From assembly GCA_002417685.1 (NCBI GenBank), contig DICP01000028.1, positions 1 through 11,476 of the forward strand: DNA of 11,476 nucleotides. The letters run 5' to 3'. Below are positions 1 to 6,578 of the stretch, one piece after another. The notes under the pieces were generated by a model that did not search any database, was not told where the DNA came from, and saw nothing but the letters and a program-made list of their open reading frames with translations. This stretch comes from Candidatus Mesolinea sp. UBA5823. GTDB taxonomy: Bacteria > Chloroflexota > Anaerolineae > Anaerolineales > Anaerolineaceae. Position 1 is the stretch's first letter, and every line of letters begins with the position of its first letter. Made by a program: the position numbers and the translations under genes.

Positions 1-37
1 TCACTCAGTGGGAGGTATGCACGTATTGGGCGAAGAA

Positions 38-958
38 TTAATCCTTGTGTTTCACCTGAAAAGTATCAAAATCATGTGCCAAGATTGTATTGGGAAATAT
101 AGCAGTTGCTTCATTAAGAATGTCATCATCCCGATAGCGGCGGGAAACATGCGTGAGGATCAACTGTCCCACGCCAGCTTCATTTGCTAACTTAGCCACA
201 GCCTCAGCGGTAGTATGACCAAATTCTTCCGCCATTTCAGCTTCCTCATTGAGGTAAGTAGCCTCCACCACTAAGGCATCTACCCCCTGGATGTAAGGCA
301 GCAGTTTTTCCGGCCTGCCCACATCCCCAACAATGGCTAATTTAGCCCCAGGTTTTTCCTCACCCAGCACTTCATCAGGCTGGATGATGCGTCCATCAGC
401 AAGGGTGATTGCTTTGCCAGCGACCAAATCTTTTCGCCAAGGTCCAGGCGGAACCCCCAATGCTTCGGCTTTTTCGGGTAAGAATGGTCTTCGCGGTAGT
501 TCTTCAAAGCGAAAGCCTAACGAAGAAGAACCGCGATGATCAACCGGAAAAGCGGTTACGCGAAAGTTTTCGGCTTCTAAAATTACTCCCGGCTTGATAT
601 CCAGCAAGTTAATCGGCATCGGCGGTTGAGTGCCACGTAGCACCACACCATTGATCAAATCGCTGACCCGCTCCATGGTGTGCTTGCTGCCTAAAATGTT
701 AATCGCGTCAATCGCCTCCCAACGCATAAAGGTTGAGACTAAACCAGCTAAGCCCAGGATATGATCTAAGTGACCATGGGTGAGCAATATCGTGTTGAGG
801 CGCTTGAATCCAATACCGGATTTAAGAATTTGACGCTGCGTGCCCTCTCCGCAATCAATCAAAAAGCGATATTCCTCGTGCTTGACTACCATGGCGGATA
901 AACCGCGCTTGATTGACGGGGCAGAGGCAGACGTGCCTAAAAAGATCAGTTCAAACAA
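38..958 (-). CDS. rnz: Ribonuclease Z (tRNA 3'-processing endonuclease)
   Basis: A 306-residue metallo-beta-lactamase-fold nuclease that removes the 3' trailer of pre-tRNAs in the cytoplasm. The zinc motif THGHLDH gives H61, H63, D65 and H66; further ligands by position are H141 (PVDHRGSS), D212 (VGDVG), H248 (GHTTAEA) and H270 (LTHVSRRY). DCGEGTQRQIL near residue 35 and the PWR...G(R) stretch around residues 173-190, matching the exosite arm, separate it from generic members of the fold. Length is typical of the family. The start is TTG: the frame has no ATG or GTG between the upstream stop and MFELIFLG, and an AGGAAG lies about 13 nt upstream, rather far. It is the third gene of a minus-strand operon, 27 nt after the 65-residue membrane protein. 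Nothing codes in bases 1-37. Confidence 0.95.
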   Translation of the reverse strand: MFELIFLGTSASAPSIKRGLSAMVVKHEEYRFLIDCGEGTQRQILKSGIGFKRLNTILLTHGHLDHILGLAGLVSTFMRWEAIDAINILGSKHTMERVSDLINGVVLRGTQPPMPINLLDIKPGVILEAENFRVTAFPVDHRGSSSLGFRFEELPRRPFLPEKAEALGVPPGPWRKDLVAGKAITLADGRIIQPDEVLGEEKPGAKLAIVGDVGRPEKLLPYIQGVDALVVEATYLNEEAEMAEEFGHTTAEAVAKLANEAGVGQLILTHVSRRYRDDDILNEATAIFPNTILAHDFDTFQVKHKD

Positions 959-985
959 GGTAAAAGTGCTTCTTCCTGAGTAAGG

Positions 986-1183
986 TTATTTCACAAGCTT
1001 ATCAAAATCGTGGAATAATCGCCACAAGCCCATACCAAGTTTAAACCCCTGCTGAGTATTTATCGGCACTTTCTGTCCACGCTCTTCGGCTTGCTTCACT
1101 AAAGTCGAAGCTATGCTAAAGCCTAAAAAGGCACCTAAGAGTGTGCCAATGACAATGGTAATTGTCTTTATCGAAGGTTTCAT
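986..1183 (-). CDS. Small single-span membrane protein, function unknown
   Basis: A 65-residue protein with one hydrophobic segment at about residues 8-27 (TITIVIGTLLGAFLGFSIAS), containing small-residue GxxxG-like spacing, followed by a short polar tail rich in Lys, Glu and Arg (TLVKQAEERGQKVP). I do not recognise a family. Its ATG overlaps the TGA of the preceding 153-residue membrane protein as ATGA, so the two are probably translationally coupled and may work together in the membrane. It sits between that gene and rnz, all on one strand, and the coupling argues that it is a real gene despite its size. Confidence 0.7.
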   Translation of the reverse strand: MKPSIKTITIVIGTLLGAFLGFSIASTLVKQAEERGQKVPINTQQGFKLGMGLWRLFHDFDKLVK

Positions 1184-1641
1184 AATCCTCTTTCACCTTT
1201 GCTTTTGGGATGGATGCTGCGGACTAACTGTTGGAGCTCGGCATTTTTTTGTTGGATAAAGAAAAGAGGGGTAACAGCAGCTGATGTACTCTTTTGAACA
1301 GAACGGCGCACATTTTCGCTAAACTCAAAAACATGCCCGCCCGCTTTTGGCAGCCAGCCAGCCAGCTTGCCCAGTAAAATGATTAGCGCGATGGTTATCA
1401 CCAGAATGGGCAGCAACATCAAGAGTAAGGGCAGCGTTAAAATCACCATGGCGGTTTGTGCTAAACCAGCCACATCTCCATTAGCAGCGCCAGCTGTCAG
1501 CAGCAAGTAAACCATGCCAGCAACTAAGGCTACACCTACGATGATAACTGGAAATATGATTTGCCAAAAGCGCTGTTGGCGGTGCGTTCGCTGTGGGTCG
1601 ATGTTGGATTTGTCTTGCTTGAATGATGTTGTTGTTTGCAT
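1180..1641 (-). CDS. Two-segment membrane protein, function unknown
   Basis: A 153-residue protein with a basic, polar N-terminus (residues 1-26), a hydrophobic span at about 27-48, a second, longer hydrophobic stretch at about 62-93, and an amphipathic, Gln/Lys/Arg-rich C-terminal tail (NVRRSVQKSTS, QQKNAELQQLVRSIHPKSKG). Both termini are probably cytoplasmic. I recognise no domain and no catalytic motif. It is first in the operon with the 65-residue protein (4-nt overlap) and rnz. There is no Shine-Dalgarno before the ATG; instead a TAAAAT hexamer lies exactly 6 nt upstream, so the transcript may be leaderless. Confidence 0.7.
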   Translation of the reverse strand: MQTTTSFKQDKSNIDPQRTHRQQRFWQIIFPVIIVGVALVAGMVYLLLTAGAANGDVAGLAQTAMVILTLPLLLMLLPILVITIALIILLGKLAGWLPKAGGHVFEFSENVRRSVQKSTSAAVTPLFFIQQKNAELQQLVRSIHPKSKGERGL

Positions 1642-1647
1642 ACGTTT

Positions 1648-1653
1648 ATTTTA
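1648..1653 (-). promoter_or_regulatory. -10-like hexamer giving a leaderless start
   Basis: On the minus strand TAAAAT is followed by six bases (AAACGT) and then the ATG at 1641. With the last base of the hexamer at -7, the predicted +1 is the A of the ATG. The best -35 match is weak (TTCACC, 19-nt spacing). No ribosome binding site is present. Confidence 0.35.
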
Positions 1654-1927
1654 ACATGAGTTTTTACCGAGAGGTGAATGATTAACCAGGTCTTTCCTTC
1701 TTAAATTCTAAAAAAACATCTGTCAAAAATAAATAAAATGTCCTAATCAGTGGACTAAGTTATAAGTATGAGTTTTTTCGCATAATTCAACACGTTATTT
1801 CTTCTTGTCTATAATGGTTCACTCTTGCCCTAACCCTAATTAGGCCATTTCTATTTTGCAACTTTAGGACATTATCACTTCGCTCTTACAATCTCAAAAA
1901 AACATCGCTAAAAAGCTAAATCTATTG

Positions 1928-1933
1928 TATAAT
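1928..1933 (+). promoter_or_regulatory. Consensus -10 hexamer for the candidate RNA/recX leader
   Basis: A perfect TATAAT preceded directly by TG. The predicted start is about 1940. No good -35 hexamer lies 16-18 nt upstream. It faces the structured region and recX, and is the last consensus -10 before them. Confidence 0.5.
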
Positions 1934-1939
1934 CTTTTA

Positions 1940-2324
1940 ACAAACAAAAATTGTAACTGGATTCTGCATGAGGTTCCTCATGAAGACCATGGTTAATGTG
2001 ACCAGGCAGTCAAATCTGCCAGTCTTGTATGGAAGTGAAACGCCAGGCATCTGGCTTATAAATTGGAACATAACAATGCACATGAACAAGTCTGCCGCTT
2101 GGAGGAGAACCTATTTTTGGGGTTTTAATGCAAGACCCTTCCCAGTATGAGCAGCCCAACAGCTTGCTCTCTATAGGGAGTGAGCCTATAGCATTATATA
2201 AGGCATTGTTAGCGTACCAAGGTATAAATTTTTTACATCGGTGGTGGAATCGGTACTAAGCATTTCCTGCCATGCGATTCAGCCCATACTAAAAGCCATG
2301 GTCTTCAGGAGACTGTGGCTTTTT
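1940..2324 (+). ncRNA. Candidate structured non-coding RNA or recX leader, unassigned class
   Basis: By eye this stretch folds densely: 1967-1972/1977-1982; closing stem 1986-1993/2216-2223 (7 of 8 pairs); 2005-2009/2016-2020; 2022-2030/2128-2136 (9 pairs, one G-U); 2042-2046/2051-2055; 2108-2111/2121-2124; 2149-2155/2162-2169 with a bulged T; 2171-2177/2185-2191 (7 perfect pairs); 2247-2252/2275-2280 with a 3-pair extension; and a terminator at 2295-2319. A consensus -10 sits at its 5' end and the terminator at its 3' end, giving a transcript of about 385 nt. I could not match it to tmRNA, RNase P RNA, 6S, SRP RNA or a known riboswitch from conserved sequence. Expression and fold are inferred. 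It could equally be a long recX leader ending in an attenuator. Confidence 0.5.
2291..2324 (+). terminator. Intrinsic terminator just before recX
   Basis: The arms 2295-2304 (GCCATGGTCT) and 2310-2319 (AGACTGTGGC) form 10 pairs, two of them G-U, around a TCAGG loop. Five Ts follow at 2320-2324, and AAAA before the stem can extend it. The T tract ends 6 nt before the recX ATG, so recX needs read-through, or the hairpin ends a separate RNA. Confidence 0.75.
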
Positions 2325-2330
2325 GATAAT

Positions 2331-2981
2331 ATGGAAAAAACGATTACTGCCATCGAGGCACAAAAGCATAATCGCAGCCGCGTCAACATTAGTTTAGATG
2401 GGGCTTATGCTTTTTCGCTGGATCAGCTTACCGCTGCTTGGTTGAAGCCGGGTTTAAAGCTGAATGAGCAGCAAATCGCTCAGCTGTTAGCCAAGGACGA
2501 GCAGCAAAGCGCATATAGCCGTGCTCTGCACTTCTTGAGCTTTCGCAGCCGTTCTAATCAAGAAGTCCAAACCTATCTGGAACGCAAGGGGTATACCGCT
2601 GAGGTGATCGAAGCTGTGCTTGCGCAGCTGGAAGAAGACGGCTTTCTCAACGACACGCGTTTTTCGCGTGAGTGGGTCGAGAACCGCACTACTTTCCGTC
2701 CGCGCAGCCAAAGCATGCTGGGTTGGGAATTGAAACAAAAAGGTGTTTCATCCGAAACCATCGAAACCGCCTTGGCAGAAGCTGAATTGGATGATGCCGA
2801 TTTGGCTCTCGAGGCTGCCCATCGTGCCTTAGGGCGTTATGCAGGCTTGCCTTGGGAAGACTTCGCCCGTAAGCTTGGGGCTTACCTGCAGCGTAGAGGC
2901 TTTTCTGCTCAGGTCACCTGGGCAACCATCCGCAAACTATGGAACGCCATGCAAGACTCCAGTTCGATGCAAGACACATAA
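2331..2981 (+). CDS. recX: Regulatory protein RecX (RecA modulator)
   Basis: A 216-residue RecX-family protein. RecX binds RecA and limits its filaments, so it acts on recombination and the SOS response. The N-terminal stretch (VNISLDGAYAFSLD) has the form usual in the family, followed by three RecX-type three-helix repeats at about residues 61-107 (LERKGYTAEVIEAVLAQLEE, then DGFLNDTRF), 109-153 (ELKQKGVSSETIETAL) and 157-204 (YLQRRGFSAQVTWATIRKLW). I chose the ATG at 2331 because family homology begins there; the open frame runs back to 2241, but that part crosses the terminator. No Shine-Dalgarno is well placed; AGGAG at 2307-2311 is 19 nt away and inside the terminator hairpin. rny follows 25 nt later. 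recA is not in the window. Confidence 0.9.
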   Translation: MEKTITAIEAQKHNRSRVNISLDGAYAFSLDQLTAAWLKPGLKLNEQQIAQLLAKDEQQSAYSRALHFLSFRSRSNQEVQTYLERKGYTAEVIEAVLAQLEEDGFLNDTRFSREWVENRTTFRPRSQSMLGWELKQKGVSSETIETALAEAELDDADLALEAAHRALGRYAGLPWEDFARKLGAYLQRRGFSAQVTWATIRKLWNAMQDSSSMQDT

Positions 2982-3006
2982 TAATATGAAGATGGAGTAC
3001 TTAAAA

Positions 3007-4560
3007 ATGTTATACGCACAAGGAATACAACAAGCAAGGCTAAATGGCTTTCTCTTGCCTGGTTTGGCGTTGTTGCTCGGCATTCTGATTGGGTATCTGC
3101 TCTTTCAGTCCCTACGCAACCGTAAGGACAAAGCCCTCAAGCAAACAGCAAAAGATATCATCGAACAAGCTGAAGAAAAGGCTCGCCAAGTTGAGTTAGA
3201 AGCCAAAGAGAATGCCCTGCGCATAACGCGTGAAGCTGAGGAAGACCTGCAACGGCGCCGTGCCGAATTGAGCAAAGAAGATGACCGCTTGGTCAAACGG
3301 CGCGAAGAATTGGATCGGCGCTTTGACCAGATGCAGCAGCGCGAATCAGCGCTCAACAAACGTCAAAGCAGCATTGATCGGCGCGCCAACGAGATTGAAG
3401 CGCTTTATGCGCAGCGGGTGGAAGAACTGCAGCGGGTGGCTCAAATGAGCATTGAAGAAGCCCGAGGAATACTGATGAACGAAGTAGCAGAGCAATCCCG
3501 CGCTGAAATGGCACGCATCATTCATCAATATGAAGCTGAAGCCCGCGAAACCGGCGCTGAAAAAGCGCGTGAGCTGATTGCTGACGCAATCCAACGTGTG
3601 GCTTCTGAAAGCGTGGCGGAGGTCACAACCTCAGTCGTTACCCTGCCCAATGAAGAAATGAAAGGGCGCATCGTCGGGCGGAATGGGCGTAACATCCGCG
3701 CTTTTGAGCAAGTCACCGGCGTGGATGTGATCGTTGACGATACACCCGAAGCAGTAACGGTTTCCTGCTTCGATTCCGTCAGGCGCGAGGTTGCCCGCCG
3801 TACGCTCACCCGCTTGGTAACAGATGGCCGTATTCATCCTGCTTACATCGAAAAGATCCTCGAGGAAGAACGCCAAAAGATGGATGATGACCTGGTCAAA
3901 GCAGGTAACGAGGCTGTCTTTGAGGCAGGTGTGAGCGGTTTGCATCCAGAGATTATTAAGAAGTTAGGGCGCCTCAAATACCGCACCTCATACGGGCAAA
4001 ACCAATTAGCCCATGCAGTGGAGACTTCCAAAATTGCGAGCGTCTTAGCCTCAGAACTGGGCGCAGACGTGGAAGTGGCTAAAGCTGGCGGCTTGCTGCA
4101 CGACTTGGGCAAAGCCATGGACCACAATACCGAAGGGACGCATGCACTCATCGGCGCAGAATTTGCCCGTCGGCACGGCGTCAATCCGAAAGTGGTCAAC
4201 ATTATTGCCTCGCACCACCATGAAGTGGAGCAAACCTCCGTGGAGGCGGTGATCGTGGAAGCTGCCGATGCGATCTCAGGCGCACGCCCTGGCGCCCGCC
4301 GTGAGGACTTGGAACAATATATCAAGCGTCTCAAAGCGCTTGAATCGATTGCCAACGCTCACGAAGGCGTGGAACAGAGCTTTGCCATCCAAGCCGGGCG
4401 GGAAGTACGCATCATCGTACGCCCAGAAGAAGTTGATGACCTGGCAGCCTACGAGATTGCAAAAGACATCGCGAATGAGATTGAAAGCACGATGCAATAC
4501 CCCGGTCAAATTCAAGTGACCGTTATTCGCGAGACGCGCGCCGTTTCTTACGCTAAGTAA
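3007..4560 (+). CDS. rny: Ribonuclease Y (membrane-anchored mRNA decay endonuclease)
   Basis: A 517-residue RNase Y, close to the usual 520 or so. It starts RNA decay at the inner face of the membrane. Order: membrane anchor at about residues 13-34 (GFLLPGLALLLGILIGYLLF), long charged coiled coil about 38-200, KH RNA-binding domain with GRIVGRNGRN (GRNG at 224-227), then an HD phosphohydrolase domain with H336, H365-D366 (LLHDLGKA) and D421 (ADAISGARPGARRE) as metal ligands. The ATG at 3007 is preferred because GGAG lies 9 nt upstream and the length fits. In-frame ATGs at 2986 and 2992 lack such a site, and the frame running back into recX is not real. It lies 25 nt after recX, so the two probably share a transcript. 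Confidence 0.96.
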   Translation: MLYAQGIQQARLNGFLLPGLALLLGILIGYLLFQSLRNRKDKALKQTAKDIIEQAEEKARQVELEAKENALRITREAEEDLQRRRAELSKEDDRLVKRREELDRRFDQMQQRESALNKRQSSIDRRANEIEALYAQRVEELQRVAQMSIEEARGILMNEVAEQSRAEMARIIHQYEAEARETGAEKARELIADAIQRVASESVAEVTTSVVTLPNEEMKGRIVGRNGRNIRAFEQVTGVDVIVDDTPEAVTVSCFDSVRREVARRTLTRLVTDGRIHPAYIEKILEEERQKMDDDLVKAGNEAVFEAGVSGLHPEIIKKLGRLKYRTSYGQNQLAHAVETSKIASVLASELGADVEVAKAGGLLHDLGKAMDHNTEGTHALIGAEFARRHGVNPKVVNIIASHHHEVEQTSVEAVIVEAADAISGARPGARREDLEQYIKRLKALESIANAHEGVEQSFAIQAGREVRIIVRPEEVDDLAAYEIAKDIANEIESTMQYPGQIQVTVIRETRAVSYAK

Positions 4561-5195
4561 GGATTAAACCGTTTTTCATGAGCCACACTGCTCTCTGGTC
4601 CATGACCGGGGAGCAGTGTAGTTTCATCAGGTAGCGTGAGCACTTGCTCGCGGATGCTTTTGAGCAGCAAGGAATAGTCGCCGCCTGGAAAGTCGGTACG
4701 CCCAATGCTCTCTCGAAAAATCGCATCTCCAGTAAATGCTACCTTCAAAGCCTCACAATAGAATAATACAGAGCCAGGATTGTGCCCGGGCACTTCCCGC
4801 ACTTCTATTACTTCTGGTTCTCCAGAGGCACGAACAGCTAAGCGCTGCCCTTGAGTGAAGGGGATATCCACCTGAGGCACAGGGTCAATCGGCATACCAA
4901 AATTAACAGTGTTTTTCTGTTCGTTTGACCAGGCAAACGCTTGGGGGTGCATGCCAATCAGCGGCGCAGGCTTGAAGGCTTTGTGTAACACAGTTGTACC
5001 CACATAATGATCAAAATGCCCATGTGTTAGCCAGATTTGGGTGAGCTTCCAGCCGCGCCGCGTGATTTCCTCCTGCTGGCGCTTTGGCTCAAAGGAAGGG
5101 TCGATGATCACAGCTTCCGCGGTCTCTTTTTCAGCCAGCAGATAAACATTGTTTTGCAAGGGTCCTAAGACCAAGCGCACAATTTCCAATTTCAT
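4548..5195 (-). CDS. Glyoxalase II-like metallo-beta-lactamase-fold hydrolase
   Basis: A 215-residue cytoplasmic zinc hydrolase of the YcbL/GLX2-like group. The metal site is complete: THGHFDH gives H58, H60, D62 and H63, with H138 (PGHNPGS), D157 (TGDAIF) and H198 (LLPGHGPESS). The block SIGRTDFPGGDYSLLLKSI is characteristic of this group. Members hydrolyse thioesters such as lactoylglutathione-type compounds, or act in persulfide chemistry; the substrate cannot be read from the sequence. GGAG lies 6-7 nt before the ATG. The gene begins 15 nt after the M24 peptidase and shares its transcript. Its last 13 bases overlap the end of rny on the opposite strand. A 16-bp hairpin lies in its 3' coding part. 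Confidence 0.88.
   Translation of the reverse strand: MKLEIVRLVLGPLQNNVYLLAEKETAEAVIIDPSFEPKRQQEEITRRGWKLTQIWLTHGHFDHYVGTTVLHKAFKPAPLIGMHPQAFAWSNEQKNTVNFGMPIDPVPQVDIPFTQGQRLAVRASGEPEVIEVREVPGHNPGSVLFYCEALKVAFTGDAIFRESIGRTDFPGGDYSLLLKSIREQVLTLPDETTLLPGHGPESSVAHEKRFNPYLA
4585..4619. other. Long near-perfect hairpin after rny, inside the hydrolase gene
   Basis: Arms 4585-4600 and 4604-4619 pair over 16 positions (nine perfect pairs ACACTGCTC/GAGCAGTGT, then seven more with two G-U) around the 3-nt loop CAT. It lies 25 nt beyond the rny stop. No T tract follows on either strand at once, so it is not a standard intrinsic terminator. It could still protect or end rny mRNA. On the other strand it encodes the LLPGHGPESS block of the hydrolase. 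Confidence 0.5.
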
Positions 5196-5210
5196 TTAAT
5201 TCTCCATAGA

Positions 5211-6326
5211 TTAATCAAACGGGGTGTTATAGGGCACCACCGCGCGTGATAAATCTGTCAGGCTGTGCACACCCTTCTCTGTGATTACCACGTCATCTTC
5301 AATGCGCACACCGCCGCGCCCAGGCAGGTAGATGCCGGGCTCGATGGTGAAAACCATTCCCGGCGCAAGCAGCTGTGAGTTCGACCCAAAAATATAGGGG
5401 GCTTCATGCGCTTCCATACCCAAGCCATGCCCGGTGCGATGGGTGAAATACGCCCCATAGCCGGCGGATTCAATCACAGAGCGTACAGCTTTGTCTACCG
5501 CGCCAGCGGGCATCCCTGGAGCGGCGATTTCCCGTCCCTTGGCATTAGCCGCCAGCACGACTTCGCCAATGTGCTCCAGCTCAGGTTCAACCGCGCCCAC
5601 CGTAAAAGTGCGGGTGTTATCCGAAAAGTAACCGTCTTTTCCTGCTCCCCAATCGAAGAGCAGCAGATCGCCTTCCTGGAGGAGGCGCTCGGAGGGTGCT
5701 GCGTGCGGGTTAGCTGTGTTGGGTCCGCTGCTGACAATAGGCTCGAAGGGCAGTTCGATATCCGATCCTGCCTGATAAAGCGCAATAACCAGCTCTGCAG
5801 CAATTTGCTTCTCACTCATGCCAGGATGGATGCGCTTGAGCGTCTCCACTAACGCTTTTTGGGCAATCAAAACCGCCTCGCGCATCTTAGCCAGCTCTTG
5901 AGTGTCTTTCTTCAAGCGCAAGCCTTCCACTATTGGGCTGCCATCGATTATTGCAGCTTGTGGTCCGGCTGCCTGGATGAACTGCAGCTCCAGCAGGCGC
6001 AGCCGGCTTGGCTCAGCCGCTAATTTAGACTGGGCTAAGCCCAATGCGGTTATCGCTTGGCGGAAAGCCTCCGCCCAAGTGGCAGGGTCATCCTCGTAGG
6101 TAAACGCTTGCAGCTCAAGCTCCAGCCCTGCCAGTTTTTCTTTTTCAAGGTGAGGCAAAATTAACCCAGCTTGCCCAGAACTGGTAATAAAAAGCACCGT
6201 CGGGCGTTCCATCAGGTGCATGTGTAAGCTGGTCAGGTAAGTGAAGGTCGGACCTGGGTTCAGTACCAGGGCATCCATTTGCTGCTGCTGCAGCAATTCT
6301 ACAAGGCGAGAAATACGAGTGTTCAT
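5211..6326 (-). CDS. M24B family Xaa-Pro-type aminopeptidase
   Basis: A 371-residue peptidase of the creatinase/prolidase fold, predicted to release N-terminal residues before proline or split Xaa-Pro dipeptides in the cytoplasm. The N-terminal creatinase-like domain covers about residues 1-130; the catalytic pita-bread domain follows. The five dinuclear-metal ligands are present: D225 (LLFDWGAG), D236 (FSDNTRTF), H300 (THRTGHGLG), E329 (TIEPGIY) and E343 (VRIEDDVV). The ATG at 6326 is chosen because AGGA lies 6 nt upstream and a TATAAT promoter 40 nt upstream. The frame stays open for 36 more codons, but that part overlaps the promoter and a repeat. The glyoxalase II-like gene follows 15 nt later. 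Aminopeptidase or dipeptidase cannot be decided here. Confidence 0.9.
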   Translation of the reverse strand: MNTRISRLVELLQQQQMDALVLNPGPTFTYLTSLHMHLMERPTVLFITSSGQAGLILPHLEKEKLAGLELELQAFTYEDDPATWAEAFRQAITALGLAQSKLAAEPSRLRLLELQFIQAAGPQAAIIDGSPIVEGLRLKKDTQELAKMREAVLIAQKALVETLKRIHPGMSEKQIAAELVIALYQAGSDIELPFEPIVSSGPNTANPHAAPSERLLQEGDLLLFDWGAGKDGYFSDNTRTFTVGAVEPELEHIGEVVLAANAKGREIAAPGMPAGAVDKAVRSVIESAGYGAYFTHRTGHGLGMEAHEAPYIFGSNSQLLAPGMVFTIEPGIYLPGRGGVRIEDDVVITEKGVHSLTDLSRAVVPYNTPFD

Positions 6327-6365
6327 AGCTTGTCCTTGGTTTAAATTGTTAAGTACATCATCGTT

Positions 6366-6371
6366 ATTATA
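6366..6371 (-). promoter_or_regulatory. -10 hexamer for the M24 peptidase operon
   Basis: Minus-strand TATAAT gives a predicted start at about 6359 and a 33-nt leader with an AGGA site before the ATG at 6326. The -35 region is poor. It faces away from the cysK promoter. Confidence 0.55.
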
Positions 6372-6414
6372 CCTATGCATCCAATCGCTTGCTGTAATAA
6401 TTAACGCTTGTTCT

Positions 6415-6451
6415 CGCCGGTCTCCTTCATTCATTGAGACCTAAAGGTCAA
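6415..6451 (+). repeat. 37-nt direct repeat, copy 1
   Basis: Core GTCTCCTTCATTCATTGAGA(C), whose ends GTCTC and GAGAC are inverted, followed by a variable TA(A/G)AG(G/A)TCAA. It is identical to copy 2 at 33 of 37 positions. It lies at about -56 to -92 relative to the predicted M24 peptidase start. Confidence 0.8.
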
Positions 6452-6514
6452 CTGCCTTTCACGGTCAGGAGAGTGCGCAGCCTGCCCGTAGGGTACCGTG
6501 CGAGTGGGTTTGAC

Positions 6515-6551
6515 CGCAGGTCTCCTTCATTCATTGAGACTTAGAGATCAA
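6515..6551 (+). repeat. 37-nt direct repeat, copy 2
   Basis: Second copy in the same orientation, exactly 100 nt from copy 1. The differences are at 6518, 6541, 6544 and 6547. It lies at about -62 to -98 relative to the predicted cysK leader start. The 63 bases between the copies do not repeat and hold no gene. Confidence 0.8.
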
Positions 6552-6578
6552 ATACCAAACCTTGCACAACGAGGGTGA

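Larger units (their letters stand above)
1642..1939. other. AT-rich intergenic promoter region, no gene seen
   Basis: About 300 bases between the outward-reading rnz operon and the candidate RNA, with no convincing ORF. It holds several -10-like hexamers, the best being TATAAT at 1810-1815 and 1928-1933. There is a perfect palindrome CCTAATTAGG at 1835-1844. A 10-bp inverted pair is spread wide, AATGTCCTAA at 1737-1746 and TTAGGACATT at 1864-1873. Two related A-rich stretches, at about 1699-1720 and 1884-1906, share the 11 bases AAAAAAACATC after a similar TCTTA..AATCT lead-in. Confidence 0.5.

Noticed and set aside
1968..2150. 60-codon plus-strand ORF in the recX upstream region
   Set aside because: No ribosome binding site or recognisable protein pattern, and it runs across several strong RNA helices, so it is better explained as part of a structured RNA.
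1940..2324. tmRNA, RNase P RNA, 6S RNA or SRP RNA
   Set aside because: No tRNA-like ends or tag ORF, no RNase P GAGGAAAGTC block, no SRP GNAR-type tip with its conserved flanks, and the multibranched fold is not the single long rod of 6S. Judged by eye only.
2839..3006. Upstream extension of RNase Y into recX
   Set aside because: The added residues are recX read in another frame. GGAG 9 nt before the ATG at 3007 and the family length support the shorter form.
6327..6434. 36-residue N-terminal extension of the M24 peptidase
   Set aside because: It overlaps a TATAAT promoter and the 37-nt repeat; the ATG at 6326 has a good AGGA site and fits the family start.
6415..6551. CRISPR array
   Set aside because: Only two repeats, the gap of 63 nt is too long for a spacer, there are no cas genes, and both copies sit at promoters.
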